Below are positions 9,300 through 18,619 of a stretch of 61,338 bases of DNA, piece by piece (the first letter of the stretch is position 1; each line of letters starts with the position of its first letter). Below the pieces are notes generated by a model. That model was given only the letters and a program-made list of their open reading frames with translations. It made no database searches and was not told the origin of the DNA. The stretch comes from an uncultured Muribaculaceae bacterium (GTDB lineage Bacteria; Bacteroidota; Bacteroidia; Bacteroidales; Muribaculaceae): positions 1 through 61,338 of the forward strand of contig CALUMI010000013.1 of NCBI GenBank assembly GCA_944321725.1. Direction: 5' to 3'. The position numbers were made by a program, and so were the translations under genes.

Positions 9300-10022
9300 T
9301 GTTTTTACATTATCCCAACCCGAGCCGCGCTCCGCTTGCTTGAATTTATACTTGTCAAGGGCTATTCAAGATAGAGGCTATTGGTTAGGGGTAAGAGATT
9401 ATGCTACGAGAAAAGGGACAAGGACAATGGAGTGTCCTCCTCTGTTCACGGAGCCTTAGCGGAGCAAATAGGGGAGGTGGGCCGAAGACCCGGAGGGGTT
9501 CGTAGAGGGTTAGTGTTGAGAAGTATGGTTATGGGGTTAGAAGGCTATGAGGTCAGAGGGGCAAGATTATAGGTTAAGGGTTAGGTGGTTATAAGGTATT
9601 TTTTGATTGGCGCACGTGAGGGCGAGCTGCAGAGCGGCTGCTAACCTCAGCACCACATAAACTCATAAACTGTCATGACAGTGGAATCAAACCCCTCCGC
9701 CCAGTTTGGGCACCTCCCCTATTAACTGCGCTTCGCTCCGTGAACAGGGGAGGACATTCTACTCTGAAATGGCTACAAATTCTCTTTTTAGATGGTGACT
9801 GAGATTGAGTTTGCACGAAGGAGCAAGCCGCATAGCGGCTGCATAGTTTTAACCCCGAGCAAGCGAAGCGCAGCTTGGGGTTGTGACGAAATCTTTGTAT
9901 CGGCGGCATAGCCGTCGCACATCTGCATCACAATAGCAGCACCGCGAAAGTGCCGCCGCTCTGCGGCTCCTTAAAAATAACCTTATAAACCTATAACCAT
10001 ATAAACTCATAACCTGCCACGA
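9300..10022. repeat. Intergenic mosaic repeat copy 3 (longest, two opposed hairpin modules)
   Basis: This gap of over 700 nt is filled with the repeat family. It has a hairpin module in one orientation (9436-9478, TCCTCCTCTGTTCACGG...GGGGAGG) and another in the opposite orientation (9713-9752), G-rich GGTTAGG/GGTTAT DNA (about 9520-9600), GCAAGCGAAGCGCAGCTTGG (about 9858-9877), GGCGGCATAGCCGTCGCACA (about 9903-9922), and ATAACC DNA at the end. Peptides such as MECPPLFTE read here recur in copy 1 and come from the hairpin module. I see no gene. Confidence 0.75.
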
Positions 10023-10088
10023 CAGTGGCATTCAATTATAAAATATCTAAAAATACAAAGAAAAACATTTTTAAAATTTTATTTTCAC

Positions 10089-10096
10089 TATATTTG
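10089..10096 (+). promoter_or_regulatory. Upstream -7 box (TATATTTG), alpha-galactosidase
   Basis: This is the first of two near-identical stretches (TTCACTATATTTG followed by A or C, then ATAATA) 74 bp apart upstream of the GH36 gene. Each contains a TAnnTTTG box. Confidence 0.4.
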
Positions 10097-10162
10097 AATA
10101 ATATAGGATGCGGTTTGGCAATACAAATTGAGCAAGCTCTTTGCATTGCTCTCACCTTTCAC

Positions 10163-10170
10163 TATATTTG
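10163..10170 (+). promoter_or_regulatory. Proximal -7 box (TATATTTG), alpha-galactosidase
   Basis: This is the second copy of the same box, 43 nt before the preferred ATG at 10214. It argues for that start over an in-frame ATG-like codon upstream at 10025. Confidence 0.55.
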
Positions 10171-10213
10171 CATAATAAAACAATTTAAATATAGAACCGT
10201 TATTTTTAAAATT

Positions 10214-12412
10214 ATGGAAAAACTTAGAGTGTCATTGATTGCCTTTGCATGCTGCATAATGGCTTTTTTCTCATCTTATGCAGAAAACATTTACATCACT
10301 ACCCAAAACACAACACTTGTAATCGACGCCACAAAAGGCAGCGAATTAAGATACGTGTATTTCGGAGAGAAATTAGCCCCAACCGATTTAGACAACATCG
10401 GGCAGGCAAAAACCATGTTCCAAATGGTATATCCGCCGTTCGGAATGGTATGCCTAAGCGAAACAGCATTGTCGGCAGTCCATTCAGACGGCAACATGTC
10501 AACACAACTTGCAGTGGAAAGCGTCGCGCAAAAAGCAGAAAACAACTCATTTATCACGACAATACGCTTGAAAGACAAAATATATCCGTTCTATGTCGAC
10601 ATAAACTATAAGACATATTCCGACACCGATATAATAGAAACATGGACAGAAATCACCAACAATGAAAATAAAAAAGTGGTTCTGACAAAATTTGCGTCAG
10701 CATACCTGCCCATCAGAAAAGGTGACGTCTGGCTGTCGCATTTTCACGGCTCATGGGGCGCGGAGGCAAGCCTTGTGCAAGAGCCGCTCATACCGGGAGT
10801 AAGAGAAATCAGAAACACCGACGGCGTGCGCAACTCACAGACCGACCATGCCGAAGTGATGTTCTCGTTAGACGGGAAGCCGCAAGAGAATTATGGGCGC
10901 ACCATCGGGGCAGCCTTATGCTACACCGGAAACTATAAGCTGCGCATCGACACCGAGTCAAGCGACTACCACCACTTTTTCGTGGGTATCAACGAAGACA
11001 ACTCCTTCTATGATTTATCAGAAAGAGAAACATTCGTCACTCCCGTCCTCGCTTTTTCATACAGCAACGAAGGGACAGGAGGCATAAGCCGCAATTTCCA
11101 CAAATGGGCAAGAAACCACGTGCTGCCGCACGGCAACCAAGAAAGGAAAATATTGCTCAACAGCTGGGAGGGAGTGTATTTGCATATCACTGAGGCTAAA
11201 ATGAAACAAATGATGGACGACATAGCCGAGATAGGAGGAGAGCTGTTCGTAATGGACGACGGCTGGTTTGGCGACAAACATCCGCGCAACACCGACAAAG
11301 CCGGATTAGGCGACTGGATGGTCAACAAAGACAAGCTGCCAAACGGAATCTCCGACCTTGTGGACTACGCCAACCGGAACAACCTGAAATTCGGAATATG
11401 GATAGAGCCCGAAATGGCAAACACATCAAGCGAGCTGTATGAAAAGCATCCCGACTGGATTATTCAAGCACAAGGCAGGGATATAACTCCGGGACGAGGA
11501 GGGACACAAGTGGTGCTCGACCTGTCGAATCCTGAAGTGCAGGAGCATGTTTTCCGCGTGGTGGACAATCTTATGACCGAAAATCCCGCAATAGACTATA
11601 TCAAATGGGACGCAAACATGTCCGTTCTGAATTTTGGCTCAAACTATCTTCCAAAAGACAGGCAAAACCGTCTTTATATAGAGTACCACAAAGGATTGGA
11701 AACAGTGCTCAAACGCATACGGGCCAAATATCCCGACTTGACAATTCAGGCATGTGCAAGCGGCGGAGGAAGAGCGAACTACGGCTATCTGAAATATTTC
11801 GATGAATTTTGGGTTAGCGACAATACCGACGGACTGCAAAGAATCTATATGCAATGGGGTGCGTCATATTTCTACCCCGCGCTTACTATGGCATCGCACG
11901 TTTCCGCCATTCCAAATCTGCAAACCCAACACATGATTCCTCTGAAATTCCGCATCGACGTAGCGATGAGCGGACGTTTCGGACTTGAGTTGCAGCCCCA
12001 ACACATGACGCCGGAAGAAAAAGAAATGTGCAGACAGGCCATAGCCGACTATAAGCAAATCCGCCACATAGTCCAATTAGGCGACCTCTACAGATTAGTT
12101 TCCCCCTACGACGGTTCGGGGCTGTCGTCGCTGATGTATGTCACAGAAAATAAAGACGAGGCCGCATTCTATTGGTGGAAATTGCAACAATTCGTCAACG
12201 AGCATTATCCAAGAGTAAAAATGGCCGGACTTGACCCGGAGAGACAATACCGGATAAAAGAACTTAACCGCACAGACAAGTCAAATCTTCCTTACGAAGG
12301 GAAAATATATTCAGGCAGATTCCTCATGGCCAACGGATTGGAAATACCTTACCGCCACGACTACAAATGCGACTACGCAAGCCGCATACTCTATTTGGAA
12401 GCCGTAAATTAG
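10214..12412 (+). CDS. Exported GH36 alpha-galactosidase, 732 aa
   Basis: This is a retaining glycoside hydrolase that releases terminal alpha-linked galactose from raffinose-family or galactomannan oligosaccharides (EC 3.2.1.22). The start at 10214 gives a clean signal peptide (MEKLRVSLIAFACCIMAFF...SYA|EN), so the enzyme acts in the periplasm. The nucleophile is Asp466 in IKWDAN and the acid/base is Asp536 in SDNTD. Other GH36 signatures are MDDGWFG, GIWIEPEM and ACASGGGR. The frame remains open upstream to 10025, but the extra segment is AT-rich and lies in the promoter. It is monocistronic, with no susC/susD or regulator beside it. Confidence 0.93.
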   Translation: MEKLRVSLIAFACCIMAFFSSYAENIYITTQNTTLVIDATKGSELRYVYFGEKLAPTDLDNIGQAKTMFQMVYPPFGMVCLSETALSAVHSDGNMSTQLAVESVAQKAENNSFITTIRLKDKIYPFYVDINYKTYSDTDIIETWTEITNNENKKVVLTKFASAYLPIRKGDVWLSHFHGSWGAEASLVQEPLIPGVREIRNTDGVRNSQTDHAEVMFSLDGKPQENYGRTIGAALCYTGNYKLRIDTESSDYHHFFVGINEDNSFYDLSERETFVTPVLAFSYSNEGTGGISRNFHKWARNHVLPHGNQERKILLNSWEGVYLHITEAKMKQMMDDIAEIGGELFVMDDGWFGDKHPRNTDKAGLGDWMVNKDKLPNGISDLVDYANRNNLKFGIWIEPEMANTSSELYEKHPDWIIQAQGRDITPGRGGTQVVLDLSNPEVQEHVFRVVDNLMTENPAIDYIKWDANMSVLNFGSNYLPKDRQNRLYIEYHKGLETVLKRIRAKYPDLTIQACASGGGRANYGYLKYFDEFWVSDNTDGLQRIYMQWGASYFYPALTMASHVSAIPNLQTQHMIPLKFRIDVAMSGRFGLELQPQHMTPEEKEMCRQAIADYKQIRHIVQLGDLYRLVSPYDGSGLSSLMYVTENKDEAAFYWWKLQQFVNEHYPRVKMAGLDPERQYRIKELNRTDKSNLPYEGKIYSGRFLMANGLEIPYRHDYKCDYASRILYLEAVN

Positions 12413-12434
12413 CTCCGAATAGCATAAACGCCGA

Positions 12435-12481
12435 CCGTGTGCCAAAGAATGCCGCAACATCCTATGGCATACGGTTTTTTA
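12435..12481 (+). terminator. Rho-independent terminator of alpha-galactosidase
   Basis: CCGTGTGCCA (12435-12444) pairs with TGGCATACGG (12465-12474), with one G-U pair, followed by TTTTTT. It starts 23 nt after the stop. Confidence 0.88.
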
Positions 12482-12567
12482 TGCCTGAAATCCTCTAAAA
12501 CGGCATTTTGTCGCATTTCAAGAAGAGATTGTCGTAAAAACAGAATTTTTTATTGTCGTTCTTAGCA

Positions 12568-12575
12568 TAACTTTG
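12568..12575 (+). promoter_or_regulatory. -7 promoter box (TAACTTTG) for the AraC/fimbrial operon
   Basis: TAACTTTG matches TAnnTTTG and lies 39 nt before the ATG at 12615, giving a leader of about 33 nt. It is the only clear promoter before the regulator-fimbriae gene string. Confidence 0.5.
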
Positions 12576-12974
12576 CATCGCAAAATAATTTATAACCATA
12601 AATAACAAAAGTTTATGCCCTAGCAATACAAATCCGAACACACGGAATGCCGTTATTACGCCAACCAAAGCGCGGCGTTGTTCCGCAAATGGCAGTTGCC
12701 TGCCGGCAACACGCTGCCGGAGTTGAACCACAACAAGGGCATAATAATGTTTGTTGAGACAGGAAAGATAGAAATCACACTCGGGCAGTTTCCCGCCGGC
12801 GACATACCGGCAGGAAGCATAGTGTTCATTCCACAAAACATTGCCGCAGACGGCAAAGCCATTGCCGACAGCTCATTTTTCACATGCGCCGTGCAGCCGC
12901 AAATTCCGCTGTGCAGCCGCTATGACCTCGTGGCCATGCACAACGAGCTGAAAGCGGCAAACAAAGGGTTTTTA

Positions 12975-12984
12975 CCCCCCCCCC
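12975..12984 (+). repeat. Homopolymer C10 tract inside the AraC gene
   Basis: Ten consecutive C bases lie at the junction between the N-terminal sensor and the middle region of the regulator. The coding frame breaks at this tract. Confidence 0.9.
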
Positions 12985-13300
12985 ATGCACTCCTCAAATC
13001 ACTGCAAACAAGCGAATTGAGTCTTTTTTCACAGAGCTCGGCGAAAGCCTTTCAGACGGGCTTGAGTGCATCCATTATCACGAAATAAAACGTGAAGAAC
13101 TGTTTATTCTCATCCGCGCCTATTGCACGAAAGAGGAGCTCTACAGCCTGTTCCGCCCTCTTATAAGCACCGACAGCGAATTTCGCGACTTCGTGTTCCG
13201 CCACCATAAAGAAGTGGCCGACGTAAGCGAGTTCGCAAAGTTGGCCAACATGACAGTGCGCAGCTTCCAACGCCACTTTAAACAAGAATTTTCATGCTCG

Positions 13301-13346
13301 GCGCGCGAATGGATGTCGGAACGGCGCGCGAATGGATGTCGGAACG
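13301..13346 (+). repeat. 23-bp tandem duplication in the AraC HTH domain
   Basis: The 23-bp unit starting GGCGCGCGAATGGATG occurs twice back to back (roughly 13301-13346). Removing one copy rejoins SAREWMSERRA to the downstream HTH sequence in frame. Confidence 0.9.
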
Positions 13347-13643
13347 ACGCGCCGAACGCATCCTGCGCGAACTGCGCACAACCGACAAAGAACTTTTTGA
13401 AATCGCCACCGAATTCGGATTCACGGCGATGTCCTATTTCACGGCTTTCTGCAAAAAGCATCTCGGAATGCCGCCGTCCGAACTCAGAGGCCTGCGCGGG
13501 CAAGCCAAATACGGCAACATGCCATATTTGGGGAAAGAGCTGAAATACAGCGGCAGGGAGTATGGAGAAGAGATATATCCGTTGTTCGGGAGAGAGGAGA
13601 AATCCAACAATCACAGTGAAAAATCAATAAATATCTATAGATA

Positions 13644-14915
13644 ATGACGAGAAAAGGAATATTAATGTCGATTGTCATGTCGGTGGCGGCCATGTGCGCC
13701 TCGGCGCATGAGATAGTGGAAACCGACACGGTAAGCGTGAAAGTCTACTTCCGGCAAGGCTACTCCACTTTCGAGCCGTCGTTCCGGCAGAATGGAGAAC
13801 GACTCGAAAAATTTGCCGACATTGTCCGCGAAAGGGACAATGACACCACACAACGCCTGCGCCGCATCCATATCGTAGGGGCGGCATCGCCTGAAGGATC
13901 GCCGGAGATGAACGATCGATTGGCCAAGAAACGCGCTTCCAACCTCATAGAATGGTTTAACAGCAACCTGAGGCTTACAGGCATAGCATACCGGGTTGAA
14001 GCCGTAGGCATCGACTGGGACGGACTTAGGCGCATGACCATCGACGACACCGCCACTCCGGGACGCGAAGAGGCGTTGGAGGCGCTGGCCGGCAATACAG
14101 CGTCCGACACACAACGGTTGCGCCGAATCAAGGCAATCAACAACGGAGAAACTTGGAGATACATGTCCGAAAAATTCTTTCCGGAATTGAGAAGCTCCGG
14201 CATGGATATATATTGCGAAATAAGGAGGAAAGTCGCTGCTGAGGGGTGCGACGAGCGTCCCGCATGGTGCGACACCGTCACCATCCTGCAACGCGACACC
14301 GTGGCAGTCACCCGGCATGAAACATTGCGCGACACCGTGCCAATCGAAACGACAGGCGACCGCACGCTAAAGCCGTTCTATCTCGCGGTAAAAACCAACA
14401 TGCTCTACGATGCCATGCTCGTCCCGAATATCGGCGTGGAAGTCCACCTGAAAAAAGGATGGACACTCGGAGCGAGTTGGATGTACGCGTGGTGGAAGAG
14501 CGACACCAAACACAATTATTGGCGCACCTACGGCGGCGAGTTCGACGTGCGCAAATATTTCGGCAAGAAAGCCGAAGAAAAGCCTTTGCAAGGGCATCAT
14601 CTCGGCATCTACGGACAGATGCTCACCTACGACGTGGAACTCGGAGGCAAAGGCTATCTCGGCAACAAATGGAGCTACGGCGCAGGCTTGGAGTACGGCT
14701 ACTCACTGCCAATAGCAAAACGGCTTAACATCGATTTTTCCATAGGTATAGGCTACCTCGGCGGAAAATACAAGAAATATCTGCCTATCGACAACCACTA
14801 TGTTTGGCAATACACCAAGCAGCGTCACTGGTTCGGCCCCACGAAAGCTGAGATATCCTTAGTGTGGCTCATCGGACGCGGCAACACCAATCCCAAGAAA
14901 GGAGGCAACAAATGA
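13644..14915 (+). CDS. OmpA-like/DUF3575 outer-membrane protein of the fimbrial operon, 423 aa
   Basis: The protein has a signal peptide (…AAMCASA|HE). A periplasmic OmpA-like region follows at about residues 30-190 (VKVYFRQG…FEPSF and the peptidoglycan-binding-type segment IHIVGAASPEG…AKKRASNLIEW). The C-terminal DUF3575 beta-barrel domain covers about 250-415 (AVKTNMLYDAMLVPNIGVEV, WMYAWWKSD). DUF3575 proteins commonly sit beside Mfa-type fimbrillins and DUF5119 lipoproteins, and probably anchor or assemble the fimbria in the outer membrane; that role is inferred from context. The ATG shares TAATG with the broken AraC gene, and the stop shares ATGA with the next gene. Confidence 0.85.
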   Translation: MTRKGILMSIVMSVAAMCASAHEIVETDTVSVKVYFRQGYSTFEPSFRQNGERLEKFADIVRERDNDTTQRLRRIHIVGAASPEGSPEMNDRLAKKRASNLIEWFNSNLRLTGIAYRVEAVGIDWDGLRRMTIDDTATPGREEALEALAGNTASDTQRLRRIKAINNGETWRYMSEKFFPELRSSGMDIYCEIRRKVAAEGCDERPAWCDTVTILQRDTVAVTRHETLRDTVPIETTGDRTLKPFYLAVKTNMLYDAMLVPNIGVEVHLKKGWTLGASWMYAWWKSDTKHNYWRTYGGEFDVRKYFGKKAEEKPLQGHHLGIYGQMLTYDVELGGKGYLGNKWSYGAGLEYGYSLPIAKRLNIDFSIGIGYLGGKYKKYLPIDNHYVWQYTKQRHWFGPTKAEISLVWLIGRGNTNPKKGGNK

Positions 14916-15883
14916 TGACTACGAAACGACACATACTCAACGCGGCCGTCATTGCGGCCACTGCAGCCGCTCTCGCCTCGTGCGAACATAAGGAACTGTG
15001 CTACGACCATGTCCACAACGCGCCGGTCAACGTGGTGTTTGACTGGACAAACGCGCCCGACGCTTCACCCGCCGGAATGAACCTCTACTTCTATCCGGTC
15101 GAAGGAGGTGAGCCGATACGGTTCGGACTGTCGGGACGCGACGGCGGGCGAATCGACATACCCGACGGGACATACGATGTGGTGGCGGTCAACACCGACA
15201 GCGAAACGGCTCTGTTTCGCGGCACAGACAGTTTCGCGTCGTTCGAAATCTACACCCGCGAGGCGTCAGTTCTTGAAGGATTGGGACTGATGACCACCTC
15301 GCGCGGCCCGATGGCAGCCGGCACTGAGGACGAAACAGTCAGCCTTGCCCCCGACCTGATTTACAACGGCAAATTGGCGACAGTGGAAATACCCTACACC
15401 CGCGAGCCTGTGACTATAACCATACCGGTCGACGAGGCTGTAAGCAACTACACTTTCGACATCATTAATGTCGACAACCTGAAATACGTGTCGTCGATGA
15501 GCGCGTCGCTCTCCGGAATGTCGGGAAGCTACCTCGCTGGGCAGGACGTATGCACACCCGGCGCCCACACCGTGCCTTTCGGGGCAGCGGCCAACGGCGA
15601 AACAACCATCTCCGGGCAATTCTACACTTTCGGGCACTGCCCCGATGCCGACAAAACCGCCTCCGGGCGAAAGCACATATTCGTGCTCTACGTGGTGCAG
15701 TCGGACGGCAAACAGGTGTACTACACTTTTGACGTGACCGATCAGGTGCACGGCGCAAAAGATCCCGACAACGTTCACATACTCATCGACGGGCTGTCGC
15801 TGCCCAAGCCTATTGTCAACGGCAGCGGAATGCATCCATCGGTCGACGGGTGGGAAAATGAAGATGTGGACATAACGATGTAA
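14912..15883 (+). CDS. DUF5119 fimbrial lipoprotein, 323 aa
   Basis: This is a lipoprotein with lipobox ALASC (Cys24) and is recognised as DUF5119, the family between DUF3575 and fimbrillin genes in Mfa/FimA-like loci. It has a beta-rich body with repeated strand patterns (MNLYFYPVEGGEPIRF, YDVVAVNTDSE) typical of fimbrial anchor or tip proteins. The start at 14912 overlaps the previous stop by ATGA; longer in-frame GTG starts lie inside the upstream gene and lack a signal peptide. The likely role is an anchor or minor subunit, inferred from context. Confidence 0.85.
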   Translation: MMTTKRHILNAAVIAATAAALASCEHKELCYDHVHNAPVNVVFDWTNAPDASPAGMNLYFYPVEGGEPIRFGLSGRDGGRIDIPDGTYDVVAVNTDSETALFRGTDSFASFEIYTREASVLEGLGLMTTSRGPMAAGTEDETVSLAPDLIYNGKLATVEIPYTREPVTITIPVDEAVSNYTFDIINVDNLKYVSSMSASLSGMSGSYLAGQDVCTPGAHTVPFGAAANGETTISGQFYTFGHCPDADKTASGRKHIFVLYVVQSDGKQVYYTFDVTDQVHGAKDPDNVHILIDGLSLPKPIVNGSGMHPSVDGWENEDVDITM

Positions 15884-15907
15884 CAATACTGACAAATCAT
15901 CATAACT

Positions 15908-17212
15908 ATGAATATCATAAAACATATATCCATACCGGCAGCTACGCTCGCGCTGTTGACAGCAGCATCTTCCTGCCAACAAGATGAATTGACGGGGCAT
16001 GTGGACGACAATGCGCAAGGCATACGGTTCACGGCCTACACCGACGCTGTCACACGCGGAGCGGAAGTGACATCCGACAATCTCGGCAGCTTCAAAGTCT
16101 ACGCTTTCGGCGACGGCTCCGCCTCACAATACGACTGGGATGACACATTCACCGGCTCGGGCAACTCTTGGACTCCGGCAAGCTCCATAACATACCGTTG
16201 GCCCGGCGACGGCACAGCATTGAAATTCTATGCCTACAACGCCGACGCTTTCCTCTGGTGGTCGCCGTCAGTCGATGAGGCGTATCCCGAATATGGCTGG
16301 ATTGTGCCGACAATGGAACGCGACGGCGCGGCAAGCGGAGGGTTGCGGACTACATTGCAATACTACACCCCCGAGCACAGCTCCGAGCATCAGGACTTGG
16401 TGGTGGCATACGCCACAGGCGACAACAACGCCAACAACAAAGGAGCAACTCCGGTGGCTCTCAACTTCAAGCATGCGCTCGCCCGCATCGACATAAAGTT
16501 TGAAAACAGCCAACCCAACCTCTACAGGGTGGAAATCTACGGCATAAAACTCAAACGCTACAAAATGCGCGGCACTTTCAGCATGCCCGCGACTGTCACC
16601 TCAGCCGACAACTGCGACATTGAAAGCTGTTGGACGCTTGAGAACAATATTTCGGTGGCAAACGGAGGCGCGACACGCAGCTACGACCGCGTCATTCCGG
16701 GCAAGGATGCCTCCGAAAGCATACTGACGCTCGACAACGCAACCGTAAAGCCTTTCGCCAACAGCGCGAACCCGATATACATGATTCCGCAGACCACTAA
16801 CGCATGGAATGCCCCTGCCGACGGCATAGGGACGGGCGACAACGGCGGAACGTACATAGCCGTACAGTGCGCCATCTATCAAAAAATGACAGCGTCGGGA
16901 ACCTTTAAAAAGATATTTCCAAACGAGGGCATCTCGGCAAGCAACTCGGAATACGGGTGGACTGCTGTCGGTGTGCCGGCCGGTTGGAAACCGGGAAAAC
17001 GTTACACCTACACCCTCTCCTTCTTCAAAGACGGCGGAGGCGCGGGAGTCACACCGCCGAAAGACAACGACAACTCAACCGCCGACGACGACATCCCGTC
17101 ATACAGCCATGTGGTTGGAGGCAAACTGACATGGACTGTCACAGTGGACGGATGGGGCAACGCCTCCGGCAACATCGACTACGACAATTCGCATGGGTCA
17201 CCGGCAAATTGA
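15908..17212 (+). CDS. Fimbrillin family lipoprotein 1 (Mfa-like), 434 aa
   Basis: This is a fimbrial shaft-type subunit made as a lipoprotein precursor with lipobox AASSC (Cys23). After an N-terminal prosegment comes TDAVTR|G (Arg50), the place where FimA-type fimbrillins are cut by an Arg-specific protease before strand-exchange assembly; cleavage here is inferred. Conserved fimbrillin strings include FKVYAFGDG, QYDWDDTFTGSGN, ALNFKHALARIDIKFEN and TYTLSFFKDGGGAG. It is paralogous along its whole length to the next gene. It starts 24 nt after the DUF5119 stop, in the same operon. Confidence 0.88.
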   Translation: MNIIKHISIPAATLALLTAASSCQQDELTGHVDDNAQGIRFTAYTDAVTRGAEVTSDNLGSFKVYAFGDGSASQYDWDDTFTGSGNSWTPASSITYRWPGDGTALKFYAYNADAFLWWSPSVDEAYPEYGWIVPTMERDGAASGGLRTTLQYYTPEHSSEHQDLVVAYATGDNNANNKGATPVALNFKHALARIDIKFENSQPNLYRVEIYGIKLKRYKMRGTFSMPATVTSADNCDIESCWTLENNISVANGGATRSYDRVIPGKDASESILTLDNATVKPFANSANPIYMIPQTTNAWNAPADGIGTGDNGGTYIAVQCAIYQKMTASGTFKKIFPNEGISASNSEYGWTAVGVPAGWKPGKRYTYTLSFFKDGGGAGVTPPKDNDNSTADDDIPSYSHVVGGKLTWTVTVDGWGNASGNIDYDNSHGSPAN

Positions 17213-17269
17213 GAGATAAGAGCTTGATTTTAAATTACATATTTTTCACCTAATTTTAAATTAATTTGT

Positions 17270-18508
17270 ATGAAAAAGAAAATTGCTATCACAGCTGCCG
17301 CAGTAGCGGCATTAGTGGCAACCATTTCCTGCCAGCATGACGAGACAATGGAAGTGAACAACGGAGAGAGCATCACTTTCCGCGCATTTACCGACAACGC
17401 CACCCGTGCTGTCGATGTGACACAAGACGGCGACAACGCGCTTGCGTCGTTCAAGGTGTTTGCATTTGGCAATGCCGAAGCAAGCCAGTACGACTGGGAT
17501 GACACTTTCACCGGATCAGGCAACAATTGGACAACGCAAAGCGGCATGAAGTACTACTGGCCGGGCGACGGCACGCAACTCAACTTCTTTGCCTACAACG
17601 AAAGTGAAGTGACAGGCTCCGCTACAGCCACCATCGAGCGCAACGGCACTACTCCGGCCACCATCGACGCAAGCATTGAGATGACACCCGATCGCGACGC
17701 AACCAACCAAAAAGATTTGGTAGTGGCTTACGTGACAGGAAGCAATAACTCCAACGCCTCCTCAGCGGTCAACATCAATTTCAAGCATGCTCTTTCCAAG
17801 ATTACCGTGAAGGCAGAGAACGCAGAGCCAAACACCTACGAGATTGAAATCAAAGGTATCAATCTTTGCCGCTACGACCGCACAGGCGTTTTGACAATGC
17901 CGGTGGCAACAACCGACGCATCGTACGTATGGAATGAGAACGCTTGGACAACAAGCAATACGGCTGACAATGCAAACTACTACAAAGTGCGTACTGGCAC
18001 AAACGCCATTGTACTCGACGGCAAACAAGGCATTCCTGAAATCACTGTGACTGACGGCAAGAGCAACCCGTTCATGGTTGTACCGCAGAAGAAAAACGCA
18101 TGGACAACAGGCACTGAACTTGCAAAGGACGATGATCTTGCATACTTCTCTATCCTTTGCCGCATTTATCAGAAAGACGGAAAAGGCGGCAAGTCGCTCA
18201 TCTTCCCGCGCCCTGATAGCGGACAGTCAATCGAAGAGTTGGATGGCAAGTTCGGCCTTGCGTCTGTCGGCATAACCAGCGATTGGAAGCCGGGCATCAA
18301 CTACACCTATACTCTCTCGTTCTTCAAAGACGGCGGCGGTGCCGGAACAACTGATCCTGCCCCGGATCCAAATCCAGATCCCGACGTAGATCCTGAAAAC
18401 CCGGACATTCCTGTAGTGGGCGGTGAAATCAAGTGGAACGTGACTGTTGACGCTTGGACAACCGGTGACGATACCAACCTCAAAATGGATGGTACAGAAG
18501 TGAATTAA
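17270..18508 (+). CDS. Fimbrillin family lipoprotein 2 (Mfa-like), 412 aa
   Basis: This is a second fimbrillin with lipobox TISC (Cys21) and the possible processing site TDNATR|A (Arg46). It shares long stretches with the preceding gene (QYDWDDTFTGSGN, NFKHALSKI, NYTYTLSFFKDGGGAG, GGEIKWNVTVDAW), so the two arose by tandem duplication. A low-complexity linker of Pro/Asp (DPAPDPNPDPDVDPENPD) precedes the last strand, unlike copy 1. It is the last gene of the operon, followed by a strong terminator, and is plausibly the major shaft subunit. Confidence 0.88.
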   Translation: MKKKIAITAAAVAALVATISCQHDETMEVNNGESITFRAFTDNATRAVDVTQDGDNALASFKVFAFGNAEASQYDWDDTFTGSGNNWTTQSGMKYYWPGDGTQLNFFAYNESEVTGSATATIERNGTTPATIDASIEMTPDRDATNQKDLVVAYVTGSNNSNASSAVNINFKHALSKITVKAENAEPNTYEIEIKGINLCRYDRTGVLTMPVATTDASYVWNENAWTTSNTADNANYYKVRTGTNAIVLDGKQGIPEITVTDGKSNPFMVVPQKKNAWTTGTELAKDDDLAYFSILCRIYQKDGKGGKSLIFPRPDSGQSIEELDGKFGLASVGITSDWKPGINYTYTLSFFKDGGGAGTTDPAPDPNPDPDVDPENPDIPVVGGEIKWNVTVDAWTTGDDTNLKMDGTEVN

Positions 18509-18570
18509 AAAGTCAACAACATAAAGACATAACTAACCCACTTTATAAATATTTATTATAGAGCAACACT

Positions 18571-18609
18571 GCAGCCCGCCGACGTGACGTCGCCGGGCTG
18601 CTTCTTTTT
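18571..18609 (+). terminator. Rho-independent terminator of the fimbrial operon
   Basis: GCAGCCCGCCGACG (18571-18584) pairs with CGTCGCCGGGCTGC with a single mismatch and a tiny loop, followed by TTCTTTTT. Confidence 0.92.
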
Positions 18610-18619
18610 AGCAAAGTTT

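Larger units (their letters stand above)
12615..13644 (+). pseudogene. AraC-family regulator, broken by multiple lesions
   Basis: Joining three frames recovers an AraC-type regulator of about 340 aa. It has an N-terminal cupin-like sensor (…ALFRKWQLPAGNTLPEL…), a middle region (ESLSDGLECIHYHEIKREEL), and a C-terminal double-HTH domain (VADVSEFAKLANMTVRSFQR … FEIATEFGFTAMSYFTAFCK). Lesions seen are: ATG CCC TAG, an amber codon as the third codon of the likely start; a run of ten C at 12975-12984, after which the correct frame is offset (8 or 11 C would be in frame); and a 23-bp tandem duplication ending near 13345 that shifts the frame again inside the HTH domain. The last frame ends TAATG, overlapping the next gene, so the gene was once coupled to the fimbrial operon it presumably controlled. 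An active start at TTG 12678 is possible but would not rescue the frameshifts. Confidence 0.85.

Noticed and set aside
10025..10213. N-terminal extension of the alpha-galactosidase frame
   Set aside because: It runs through two promoter-like boxes and AT-rich DNA, and the ATG at 10214 alone gives a signal peptide.
13662..14318. 218-aa minus-strand frame within the fimbrial operon
   Set aside because: It lies opposite the OmpA-like/DUF3575 gene and shows no recognisable domain or promoter.
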